DNA of 64,000 nucleotides from Buttiauxella massiliensis (GCF_902500225.1 NZ_LR722652.1:62001-126000); one strand, 5' to 3'; positions 28,846 through 35,564 are shown, numbered from the stretch's first letter. Program-made: numbers and translations. The notes: generated by a model not told the origin, from the letters alone.

Positions 28846-29962
28846 GTTCTTGTTTCCCTTGTTCGGTCGTAAACCATTTCCCGGAGCGAACGGCGGCAAG
28901 TGCCACCAGCAGTTGTTCGCCCTGGAGCGTCTGATTTTCGGAATCGGTAAATACCGTCGGCTGGCGGCGTTGGGCAAAAATCGTCAGGTCGCCATCAAGC
29001 CCCACAGACAAACGCCCTTTATTCGTCAGGCGTAAACCTTGCGCGGCATGCGTGGTAACGCAATCAATCACTTGTGGCAGCGACATGCCAATGGAGAGGA
29101 ATTTGGACATCACCACGCCGAGGCTATGTACCGGGCCGTTAATGCGGTTGCGGCAGTAAATATCGGAGCTGATGGTGTGTGGCAGAATTCCTTTGCTGAT
29201 GGCGATTTTCGCTACTTCGAAGCTGAAACTGGCAGAACCGTGGCCCACATCAAGGCGCACGCCACGCTGAATGGCGCTTGAAATTGATGCCCGCAATTCA
29301 CCGGCAGATGTCAAAATGCGGTTCGGTTTGCCGTTGTAGCAGTGGGTAATGATGTCACCGCTTGTCAGCAAATCGGCAATTTCATCAAGGTCAGGCGGGT
29401 TATTACCGATGTGTACCATCAGCGGTAATTTACCGTTTTCGCGCTGGATTTCTTTCGCGCGCTCCAGCGGTTTAATGCCGTTGGCACCCACTACGCTGCT
29501 GCTCATGCGCGCTTTGATGCCAACGATAAAACCAGGATGGCGTTTCACCGCATCACGTGCGGCGATTTTGTCGATATTCGTCATATCCGACAGTTCGTTC
29601 TGCGCAATCAGTCCAACGCGAGAGATGTTCAGTAACGCATAAACATCCGTCGTCGCTTTGCGAGTTAGCTCGTAAAACTCGTCGATATCGTCAGCGCCTG
29701 TGCTCCCGGCATCAACAACAGTCGTCACGCCTGTATTAATGCCGATACTGTCCGGGTCATCGTGATAGATGGGGGATTTTTGGTAACAGTGGACGTGGGA
29801 ATCAATCCAGCCTGCGCTGACATAATATTCACCATTGAGCTGGCGTTCTTCTTGCGCCTCACCCGTGATTTCGCCAAGTGCGGCAATTTTTCCATCCTTC
29901 AGCGCGATGTCGATAACGGTGTCATCCACCAGACACGCGTTGCGCAGGATTAAGTCGAACAT
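28829..29962 (-). CDS. amidohydrolase/deacetylase of the EF0837/AHA_3915 type (COG3964)
   Basis: The 377-residue metal-dependent amidohydrolase is often misannotated as dihydroorotase. The binuclear metal site is visible as SAGWIDSHVHCYQKSP (HxH), a Lys in FIVGIKARMSS (bridging), MVHIGNNPPD and THCYNGK (His residues), and DVGHGSASFSF (Asp). Members of COG3964 have been reported to hydrolyse acetylated small acids in vitro, with unclear physiology. Genes of this type often neighbour DgaE/DgaF-like pairs. Here it likely removes an acyl group from an amino-sugar acid before ammonia elimination. It follows a 117-bp gap that contains repeat copy A. Confidence 0.82.
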   Translation of the reverse strand: MFDLILRNACLVDDTVIDIALKDGKIAALGEITGEAQEERQLNGEYYVSAGWIDSHVHCYQKSPIYHDDPDSIGINTGVTTVVDAGSTGADDIDEFYELTRKATTDVYALLNISRVGLIAQNELSDMTNIDKIAARDAVKRHPGFIVGIKARMSSSVVGANGIKPLERAKEIQRENGKLPLMVHIGNNPPDLDEIADLLTSGDIITHCYNGKPNRILTSAGELRASISSAIQRGVRLDVGHGSASFSFEVAKIAISKGILPHTISSDIYCRNRINGPVHSLGVVMSKFLSIGMSLPQVIDCVTTHAAQGLRLTNKGRLSVGLDGDLTIFAQRRQPTVFTDSENQTLQGEQLLVALAAVRSGKWFTTEQGKQEHVFDL

Positions 29963-29995
29963 GGTTTTCTCCTTCAGAAAGATCCCGTAGCCGAT

Positions 29996-30066
29996 TATTA
30001 GGGGAAGTTCAGGGAATTGGTTCCCGGAGGGATGCCAAGCCCTGAAATCGCCCCGGGTATCTCCAG
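29996..30066. repeat. 71-bp structured repeat, copy A (inside the operon)
   Basis: In plus orientation it has TTAGGGGAA, then a stem TTCAGGG / CCCTGAA (30008-30014 with 30040-30046) around GGTTCCCGGAGGGATGCC, ending GGGTATCTCC. Copy B at 32849-32917 is the same element in the opposite orientation, with the stem bases changed on both sides. Copy A sits in the only long gap of the ten-gene operon, between DUF4310 and the amidohydrolase gene. Boundaries are good to a few bases. Confidence 0.75.
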
Positions 30067-30079
30067 CCCCCGCTTCGGC

Positions 30080-30721
30080 CTACAAAGCAATCGGGAAGAA
30101 TGCTCCAAAAAGCATCGCGCCAAGAATCGCGCCACCGGTAATCGGCTTGTTCCACAGATAAAACAGCAGAGAACCAATCAGCGAGCCAATACCAATCGGA
30201 ATAGAAGCGGTCATTGCGCTCAGGATAATCAACGGGCCAAGGAAGCGGCCGGATGCGTTACCCGCGCCCATCATGACGTCTGCCCCGTAGGTTGAGTTGC
30301 TCTGGTTGACGGTGAATTTACGCGCCAGAATAATCACATAACCAATCGCCAGGCCAATCACCAGCCCCGTCACCAGCGATGCCGCAAAGTTCGCAACCGG
30401 GAAGATAATGCCCGCGCCGAGTAACAGCGCTGGAACGCCAAGACCTACGCCGGTTTGAATCGCCCCGCCGATATCCAGAATCCCGACCAGCGAACCTTCA
30501 ATGATGCGGGCAAACAGAAAGCTGGCACCAAACGCGGCGACTGCGCCATACACACCGGTATCAATCCCGGCACGCAGCATGGAAACAAACGCCACTTCGT
30601 TGAATGCCCCAATGCCGTAGAGGTAATACATGTGTGTCCCGGCGAACACGCCGGAAGAAAGCAGGCCAACGAAAATCGGGAATGACCAGTCGGCGTACCA
30701 AAAACCTTTATTCGTTTCCAT
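30080..30721 (-). CDS. DUF4310 family membrane protein (putative transporter subunit)
   Basis: The 213-residue integral membrane protein has about six hydrophobic segments, many Gly/Ala-rich (FVGLLSSGVFAGTHMYYLYG; GIIFPVANFAASLVTGLVIG). It ends in FGAFFPIAL. ATG 30721 is chosen because GGGAG lies 6 nt upstream; a GTG one codon earlier is possible. DUF4310 genes occur next to DUF4311, DUF4312 and SFCGS genes, and the set is not functionally characterised to my knowledge. It probably forms a permease with DUF4311, by analogy with the two membrane subunits (IIC/IID) of mannose-type PTS; that analogy is inference. Confidence 0.8.
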   Translation of the reverse strand: METNKGFWYADWSFPIFVGLLSSGVFAGTHMYYLYGIGAFNEVAFVSMLRAGIDTGVYGAVAAFGASFLFARIIEGSLVGILDIGGAIQTGVGLGVPALLLGAGIIFPVANFAASLVTGLVIGLAIGYVIILARKFTVNQSNSTYGADVMMGAGNASGRFLGPLIILSAMTASIPIGIGSLIGSLLFYLWNKPITGGAILGAMLFGAFFPIAL

Positions 30722-30732
30722 CACAGGCTCCC

Positions 30733-31509
30733 TTATTTTCCGCTCATCGAGTTATGGATCAGACTGAGCCAGTCCGGCACGGTCAGATGGAAGGATTCGA
30801 TCATTTTCATATCGAAGCCACGGAAGAAGCCACTCAGCACAAACAGCGCGATAATCGCCACCATCATCACTTTAGTGACGTGGTTCCAGCCGCTCTCTTC
30901 CACGCCTTTACCAATCAGGATGCCAAGCACCAGACCAGGTACGGCGTTGCCCATAATCAGTTGCGCACAGCCACCGAAAATAGTGGCCCAGAAGCCTGAT
31001 TTTTTACCGGCATCAATCGCCGCCAGCCAGAAAATCACTGGCATGATGATGGTCACCAGCAAGTTCGCCGCAGGGACCAGCACTTTTACTGCGGTAACCT
31101 GTAGTGCAGCGGGAACGGCAGACGCGGTGGTGTTAAGGAAGGCCACTACAATCATGCCGATGATGCCGCACGCGACAGCCATTTTGCGTGGATCGTGCAG
31201 GGTCTCAGCCACGTTGCGATTTTTCATCATCAACGCGGCGGCACCCCAGTGTGGGATAATTCGGTGGTCAACGTCCTGAGTAAAAGCACCCGCAGCAACG
31301 GACGACGCCCAGGCGTTGAAGAAGAAACCTAAACCAAATGAGAAGTGTGAAGCCGGGTCGCCTTCGCAGGAGTTCAGCTCGCCGAGGGTACGAAAAGCGC
31401 CCATACCTTGCGTGGTCGGCGCATGAAACATACGTGCAGCCCCGGCGCCCACTCCAACGCCAACCAGACCGCCGATGATTAGCGATTTTATTAATATAAT
31501 TAAGAACAT
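30733..31509 (-). CDS. DUF4311 family membrane protein (putative transporter subunit)
   Basis: The 258-residue integral membrane protein has about six to seven helices. A conserved-looking loop, GELNSCEGDPASHFSFGLGF, followed by FFNAWASSVAAGAF, contains a Cys, several charged residues and a His. That composition is unusual between membrane segments and suggests a substrate or cofactor site. A second loop reads DVDHRIIPHWGAAALMMKNR. It lies 11 bp before DUF4310 and 23 bp after DUF4312. No known transporter signature is visible; a transport role is inferred from context. Confidence 0.8.
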   Translation of the reverse strand: MFLIILIKSLIIGGLVGVGVGAGAARMFHAPTTQGMGAFRTLGELNSCEGDPASHFSFGLGFFFNAWASSVAAGAFTQDVDHRIIPHWGAAALMMKNRNVAETLHDPRKMAVACGIIGMIVVAFLNTTASAVPAALQVTAVKVLVPAANLLVTIIMPVIFWLAAIDAGKKSGFWATIFGGCAQLIMGNAVPGLVLGILIGKGVEESGWNHVTKVMMVAIIALFVLSGFFRGFDMKMIESFHLTVPDWLSLIHNSMSGK

Positions 31510-31532
31510 CTGTCTGTCCTTTCTGTGTGATT

Positions 31533-31829
31533 TTATTGGGGGATGAAGTCTACTTTGTCCATATTGATGGCCGTCACACTGACCGAAACATCCAGCTCCA
31601 CGCTGAACATCTGTTTTTCACGTTTCAGAAAGAAGAACAAAAAAGCCTCTTTCTTGACCTGCACTCGCGCCTGAACAACCTGCACATCCTGTGGCTCAAT
31701 ACGCAGTAAAATGTGGGGAGATGACTTCATAACCGAGCCCTGAACATGATTCAGGGCATCAGCAAAGGCCTTGGCTTTAGTGTCGCCACGACCTTTCACT
31801 CTCACCGTTTCGGAGAAGTGTTCTTTCAT
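31533..31829 (-). CDS. DUF4312 family small soluble protein
   Basis: The 98-residue protein starts MKEHFSETVRVKGRGDTKAK and contains the segment VMKSSPHILLRIEPQDVQVV. A hydrophobic but short stretch, EAFLFFFLKREKQMFSVEL, is probably a buried strand rather than a membrane helix. It is always seen in this four-gene context in the families I know, and no biochemical role is known to me. It lies 2 bp after the SFCGS gene, so stoichiometric translation with it is likely. Confidence 0.75.
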   Translation of the reverse strand: MKEHFSETVRVKGRGDTKAKAFADALNHVQGSVMKSSPHILLRIEPQDVQVVQARVQVKKEAFLFFFLKREKQMFSVELDVSVSVTAINMDKVDFIPQ

Positions 31830-31831
31830 GC

Positions 31832-32194
31832 TTAGTTACCGTACTTCTTAGCCCAGGCCAGAACTAAGCGCTCGCCCAGTTCTTCTTTATCCATAAAGCC
31901 GAAGCCCAGCACGTTGTTGCCTTCGTTGATGGCGGTGACGCCCTCTTCAACTGAACGCATACCGTATTTGGCTTTATAACCATGTTTGGTTTGCGCGGTG
32001 ATGGCACCTGCGCCGCCACTGCCACAGAAAGAGATGCCGAACGTGGCATTTTCAGCTTTCATCACATCGCCAAGTTTCATATCAGCGGCAACACCAGGAA
32101 TAACCACGGCACGGCCGCCTGCTTTCTCAATCCCTGCTGCCACTTTTTGGCCTTTACCCAGGCGGTCGCCGATCACTACGGTAATTTGTTCCAT
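31832..32194 (-). CDS. glycine-rich SFCGS family protein (possible EIIB-like phosphocarrier)
   Basis: The 120-residue cytoplasmic protein starts at ATG 32194 (MEQITVVIGDRLGKGQKVAA) after a GGAG ribosome site; 21 extra in-frame codons upstream are not conserved. The family motif GISFCGSGGAGAITAQTKHG carries Cys57. A Rossmann-like start with a glycine-rich loop and one invariant-looking Cys recalls PTS EIIB domains, which carry phosphate on Cys. This is only an analogy, and no EIIB homology can be shown by eye. It follows the PRD gene by 17 bp. Confidence 0.78.
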   Translation of the reverse strand: MEQITVVIGDRLGKGQKVAAGIEKAGGRAVVIPGVAADMKLGDVMKAENATFGISFCGSGGAGAITAQTKHGYKAKYGMRSVEEGVTAINEGNNVLGFGFMDKEELGERLVLAWAKKYGN

Positions 32195-32211
32195 CTGAAT
32201 CTCCTGATTAT

Positions 32212-32547
32212 TCAAAGATTGTCTTTCGCGACTTCGAAATGCACTGACAGCAACCACGCCTCTTCAACCGGCAGATTGCCAAACTGTTCGACGACTGCTT
32301 TTGCCATTTCCAGAGAGTCATCAGAAATTTCCTCAAACAGGCTTTCTTCAACTTCTGGTAACGGTTCGCCGGTCAGTGACCGGTGCGCCATGGCGCGAAC
32401 GTGGGATGTCAGCATCTGCTCCTGAACTGCGTTTGGCGTAATGTTTCGGCCTTCCAGCAGCGTCCTGATAAACGCCAACACTTGCTCCGTAAGTTGTGTG
32501 GCGTCGGTACTTCCGGCGTCATTAACCTTTACCGCTCCGTTATTCAC
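32212..32547 (-). CDS. single-PRD-domain small protein (first gene of the operon)
   Basis: The 111-residue protein consists mainly of one PTS regulation domain. Two histidines sit where PRD phosphorylation sites are found: His49 in MLTSHVRAMAHRSL and His103 in EEAWLLSVHFEVAK. The start is taken as GTG 32547, with GAGG 8 nt upstream; an in-frame ATG at 32622 would extend through the predicted operator and is rejected. It has no DNA- or RNA-binding domain, so it may be a phosphorylation-state sensor or a subunit of the transporter. Confidence 0.72.
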   Translation of the reverse strand: MNNGAVKVNDAGSTDATQLTEQVLAFIRTLLEGRNITPNAVQEQMLTSHVRAMAHRSLTGEPLPEVEESLFEEISDDSLEMAKAVVEQFGNLPVEEAWLLSVHFEVAKDNL

Positions 32548-32615
32548 ACTGCATACCTCGTTTACTGATATGGCTCTAAGGTATCGGCGAGGGTTAAAGG
32601 TTTGTAGCGAGTTGT

Positions 32616-32635
32616 TTTCCACTTTGAAGTGGAAA
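32616..32635. promoter_or_regulatory. candidate operator palindrome of the ten-gene operon
   Basis: A perfect palindrome, TTTCCACTT-TG-AAGTGGAAA, has 9-bp arms and lies 69 bp upstream of the GTG start of the PRD gene. Its position and symmetry suit a dimeric activator such as the operon-encoded BglG/MtlR-type regulator. Confidence 0.6.
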
Positions 32636-32697
32636 TCCCAGAGGCAAGAGTGATATGCGCCACAAAAAGCGGCCGATTCATGATAATCCGCTGGCTT

Positions 32698-32717
32698 AAT
32701 GTGATTACAGTCACGGA
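32698..32717. promoter_or_regulatory. candidate CRP site upstream of the ten-gene operon
   Basis: TGTGATTACAGTCACG at 32700-32715 matches the CRP consensus TGTGA-N6-TCACA except for the last base. It lies about 63 bp upstream of the operator palindrome on the promoter side, as expected for a catabolite-controlled carbohydrate operon. Confidence 0.65.
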
Positions 32718-32848
32718 TTAAAGAGGTCGAATCTATTGGTGACAGTGATAGTTTTTGAGCAAAATTGTGATATGAGGGACGTTTTGCGGGAAATATTGGA
32801 AAGACTTATGAGTGGGGATTGGGAGTTGGTTGCGGGTTAGGTTAAGAC

Positions 32849-32917
32849 TGAGATACCCAGGGCGGCCACCAGGTTTGGCGTCCCTCCGGGAACCAAATCC
32901 CGGTGTTTCCCCTAATT
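32849..32917. repeat. structured repeat, copy B (upstream of the operon, inverted relative to copy A)
   Basis: Reverse-complemented it reads TTAGGGGAA, CACCGGGATTTGG, TTCCCGGAGGGACGCC, AAACCTGGTG, then GGGTATCTCA, aligning base by base with copy A. The stem is CACC(G)GG / CC(T)GGTG in place of TTCAGGG / CCCTGAA, so pairing is kept while the bases differ. The 613-bp gap 32548-33160 also holds the operator, the CRP site and an IS30-like remnant; I see no other gene in it. Confidence 0.75.
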
Positions 32918-33029
32918 CATTGGCTTTTGTGAATAATGTTAGCCAGGGAATAGTTGGAGAAGGATTTATAGTTCTTTTGATGGATTTGGTAGTACGGGCA
33001 TAATCAGGGAGTGACAGTCGCTTAAGTCC

Positions 33030-33150
33030 TGTGAGTTCAACGGGTCGATGCAACGCTATCCTTAAACAAGGGGACGTTGCCATGAAACACAGAACGCGTA
33101 TTTACTACACGCTACGTGGCAATGCTAACGTCAAACTGATTCTGCTCTGA
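33030..33150 (+). mobile_element. remnant of an IS30-family left end with 22-codon ORF
   Basis: TGTGAGTTCAACGGGTCGAT followed by GCAAC (33030-33054) closely resembles the IS30 left terminal repeat (TGTAGATTCAATTGGTCAAC, GCAAC). After a ribosome site (AAGGGG) an ATG at 33082 opens MKHRTRIYYT, similar to the start of some IS30-family transposases. The frame then continues LRGNANVKLILL and stops at 33150. The rest of the element is missing, so it is a decayed end. The small ORF could also act as a leader peptide before the peroxidase gene, 10 bp downstream. Confidence 0.5.
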
Positions 33151-33160
33151 GGATTCCGAC

Positions 33161-33655
33161 ATGACCACCTTTCATCAATTTACTGCCACCAGCCTGCGTG
33201 GCCAGCTCATCTCTATGGCCGACTACGCTGGCAAGCTGGTTCTGGTGGTTAATACCGCCAGCCATTGTGGCTTCACGCCACAATACGCAGGCCTTGAAGC
33301 GCTCTACAAGAAGTACGCCGCCCAGGGTCTGGTGGTGCTTGGTTTCCCCTGCAACCAGTTCGGTAAGCAGGAACCCGGCAACGCCGACGAAATCGCGCAG
33401 ACCTGTCACATCAACTACGGCGTGAGCTTCCCGATGTTCGAGAAAGTAGAGGTCAACGGTGCGGCAACGCACCCGGTGTTTCGTTACCTGAAGGATGAAT
33501 TGCCCGGTGTGCTGGGTGGGCGAATCAAGTGGAACTTCACTAAGTTCCTGATCGGACGCGACGGCAAACCGCTCAAGCGTTTTGCACCGATCTCCACCCC
33601 GGAGAAAATGGAAGCCGCAATCCTTGCTGCACTTGAAATCAAAATGTCCCTTTAA
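33161..33655 (+). CDS. glutathione peroxidase-family thiol peroxidase (BtuE-like)
   Basis: The 164-residue protein has the family tetrad: Cys36 in NTASHCGFTPQ, Gln in GFPCNQFGKQEPG, and Trp/Asn in KWNFTKFLI. It has Cys instead of selenocysteine, and a second Cys in PCNQF that may serve as resolving residue, as in thioredoxin-dependent members. It reduces peroxides in the cytoplasm. E. coli BtuE is 183 residues and differs in its N-terminal part, so this may be a paralogue. It stands alone between IS debris and a toxin-antitoxin pair, with ribosome site GAGG. Confidence 0.85.
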   Translation: MTTFHQFTATSLRGQLISMADYAGKLVLVVNTASHCGFTPQYAGLEALYKKYAAQGLVVLGFPCNQFGKQEPGNADEIAQTCHINYGVSFPMFEKVEVNGAATHPVFRYLKDELPGVLGGRIKWNFTKFLIGRDGKPLKRFAPISTPEKMEAAILAALEIKMSL

Positions 33656-33678
33656 TTCGAACCATTCACTTTTAGAGA

Positions 33679-33780
33679 TCTTCCCACTGGAATAAAGCCG
33701 AAATTATTGCCTCGCTGCATGAGAAAGGCTCTTCACTGCTGCTCTCACGCTCGAAGCTAATCGGGCATCTTCAATTTTAG
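33679..33780 (+). pseudogene. decayed Ner/Nlp (SfsB)-like HTH gene fragment
   Basis: In the frame that includes TGG at 33688 the translation reads SHWNKAEIIASLHEKGSSLL, LSRSKLIGHLQF, then a stop at 33778. This matches the N-terminal helix-turn-helix core of Nlp/Ner proteins (DWHxAxIIAxLxKKGTSxAxLSRxxGL). An upstream in-frame stop (33673) and loss of the second half mark it as a pseudogene. The rest of the 337-bp gap (33656-33992) holds only GTAC-rich motifs before the toxin gene. Confidence 0.45.
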
Positions 33781-33992
33781 CGAATGCGCTTTCTCACCAA
33801 TTCCCTCCTGATCATTATCTTCATAACAAACTGTTTTTGAACGATAAACTTACTTGTTGCGAGGTTCTACGCAAAGTTGCGCGATAGCGTTAGAGGAGCT
33901 GTGAGAAATTCGTAGAATGAATTTTCAAGCCCCAAAAAGTGTACAGCGTACCCCTTGCAATGTACTCTATACCCAGACAAGGAAAGTCCCCG

Positions 33993-34325
33993 GTGAGCCA
34001 TGCGCTAGAATTTATCGAAACTTCGATATTCACCCGACAGATAAAGCAAATCGCAACGGATGATGAGCTTAAAGATCTACAAAAACAGCTCATTGAATCT
34101 CCAGCTAAAGGTGAACTGATACAACAAACTGGTGGGTTGCGAAAAATCAGGATGGCAACGGGTTCTCAGGGCAAAAGCGGAAGCGCCAGAGTCATTTATT
34201 TTCTCGCAACCAAAGAGGTCGTCTATCTGGTGATGGCCTACCCGAAAAGTACTAAAGAAAACCTGACTGATGCGGAAAAAGCAGATCTCCAGAAATTGAC
34301 GAAAATAATGAAAAACGAGGTGTGA
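33993..34325 (+). CDS. RelE/ParE-type toxin of a NadS-associated toxin-antitoxin pair
   Basis: The 110-residue protein from a GTG start at 33993 (AAGGA 10 nt upstream) begins with SHALEFIETSIFTRQIKQIA after the initiator. It has the RelE-fold segment GGLRKIRMATGSQGKSGSAR, then VIYFLATKEVVYLVMAYPKS with a typical lysine-rich C-terminus. Such toxins usually cleave mRNA at the ribosome. In-frame ATGs upstream (33939, 33962) lie in the promoter, where GTAC-containing repeats (GTGTACAGCGTACC; AATGTACTC) may be autoregulatory sites. The antitoxin gene follows after 1 bp. Confidence 0.82.
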   Translation: MSHALEFIETSIFTRQIKQIATDDELKDLQKQLIESPAKGELIQQTGGLRKIRMATGSQGKSGSARVIYFLATKEVVYLVMAYPKSTKENLTDAEKADLQKLTKIMKNEV

Positions 34326-34326
34326 T

Positions 34327-34629
34327 ATGAGCTTTTTTGACGACCTGAAAACGTCCCTTGAAGAAGCGGTCGACATTAAAAATGGCATTCAGTCTCCCGC
34401 ACGTGTCACCCGTTATGAGATCGCTGATGTTAAGGCAATCAGGGAAGAGTTGAATGTATCGCAGAGCGAGATGGCCAAGGCACTTGGTACTAGCGTTGAT
34501 ACCATCAAAAGCTGGGAGTCCGGAAGGCGTAACCCAACCAGGCTGGCTGCAAAAGTGCTGGCCGTTATTCAAACTAACCCCACTTTTTTCCAGGAACTTG
34601 CAGCAGTGCAGGATTCAGGCCATCAATGA
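34327..34629 (+). CDS. NadS/HigA-like HTH antitoxin
   Basis: The 100-residue protein has a Cro/CI-type helix-turn-helix (about 38-90; LNVSQSEMAKALGTSVDTIK, then SWESGRRNPTRLAAK). The N-terminal segment MSFFDDLKTSLEEAV probably binds the toxin. The order is toxin first, antitoxin second, as in higBA. Its stop codon overlaps the start of the LysR gene mdcR by 4 nt (ATGA), so mdcR is likely co-translated from the toxin-antitoxin transcript. Confidence 0.85.
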   Translation: MSFFDDLKTSLEEAVDIKNGIQSPARVTRYEIADVKAIREELNVSQSEMAKALGTSVDTIKSWESGRRNPTRLAAKVLAVIQTNPTFFQELAAVQDSGHQ

Positions 34630-35564
34630 AAATAGACGCAGAAATCACTTTCCGAAAACTCGAAATATTCATGTCGTTTATGGAAAAGGGAAATATAGCC
34701 CGTACTGCTGAGGCGCTGGGGATCAGCGGCGTGAGCGTGCATCGTGCGCTTCATACGCTTGAAGAAGGCGTGCGCTGCCCGCTGTTTATCCATAAAGGCC
34801 GTAATCTGGTGCCACTGCCAGCGGCTTTAACCCTGCTTGAACACAGTAAAGAAGCGGTGGAATTGATGGCGCGCGGGATCGTGGAAACACGACAAGCCGC
34901 CGGTGTCGGGCAAGGGCGTTTGCGCATTGGTACGCTGTATTCGTTAACGCTTGAAACGGTGCCACGCCTGATTATGGGCATGAAGTTACGCCGCCCGGAA
35001 CTGGAAATGGATCTCACCATGGGTTCCAATCAGATGTTATTAAACATGCTTGAAGATGGCGTGCTGGATGCGATTTTGATTTCTATTTCAGAAGGCGAGA
35101 TCGACCGTAATCGTCTTGAAGTGCTGCCGTTATTTCAGGATGATATTTTCCTCGCCGCCTCCAGTACTTTCCCACTCGATACCAGCAAACTTGCCGATCT
35201 TCGTGATTATCATAGTGAGAAGTTTGTTTCGTTAGCCGAAGGGTTTGCGACCTATAACGGGTTCCAGGAAGCGTTTCACATTGCAGGTTTTGAGCCTGAG
35301 ATTGTGACGCGTGTGAACGATATTTTCTCGATGATCAGTCTGGTACAGGCAGGTGTGGGACTGGCATTAATGCCGGGGAGAATGAAGAAAGTGTATGAAA
35401 ACTCAGTGCAACTGCTGAAGCTCGCCGAGCCTTATCAAATGCAGCAATCCATTGCGATTGTCTTTGCCCGCAATCGCGAACACGATCCAAACTTGCTGGC
35501 ACTTGCGGCCGAAGGCCGCATGTACGCCCGCTCGTTTATTGATAAGCCTAACGCGCTGCTTTAG
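34626..35564 (+). CDS. mdcR: LysR-family regulator of malonate decarboxylase genes, MdcR
   Basis: The 312-residue LysR-type regulator has a helix-turn-helix at about 12-62 (NIARTAEALGISGVSVHRAL) and a co-inducer domain at about 95-300. It resembles Klebsiella MdcR, and its position at the end of the mdc cluster supports this. It should activate the mdcA promoter with malonate and repress itself. Its own promoter region has been replaced by a toxin-antitoxin pair. Its 3' end overlaps mdcH convergently by 17 bp. Confidence 0.85.
   Translation: MKIDAEITFRKLEIFMSFMEKGNIARTAEALGISGVSVHRALHTLEEGVRCPLFIHKGRNLVPLPAALTLLEHSKEAVELMARGIVETRQAAGVGQGRLRIGTLYSLTLETVPRLIMGMKLRRPELEMDLTMGSNQMLLNMLEDGVLDAILISISEGEIDRNRLEVLPLFQDDIFLAASSTFPLDTSKLADLRDYHSEKFVSLAEGFATYNGFQEAFHIAGFEPEIVTRVNDIFSMISLVQAGVGLALMPGRMKKVYENSVQLLKLAEPYQMQQSIAIVFARNREHDPNLLALAAEGRMYARSFIDKPNALL

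Noticed and set aside
28846-28977. 44-residue extension of the DgaE-like protein
   Set aside because: It reads through the end of the amidohydrolase gene in another frame and has no family similarity; the ATG at 28845 fits the family start.
32548-32622. N-terminal extension of the PRD protein to an ATG at 32622
   Set aside because: The extension would run to within the operator palindrome and lacks a ribosome site; the GTG at 32547 has GAGG 8 nt upstream and gives a protein that is almost all PRD domain.
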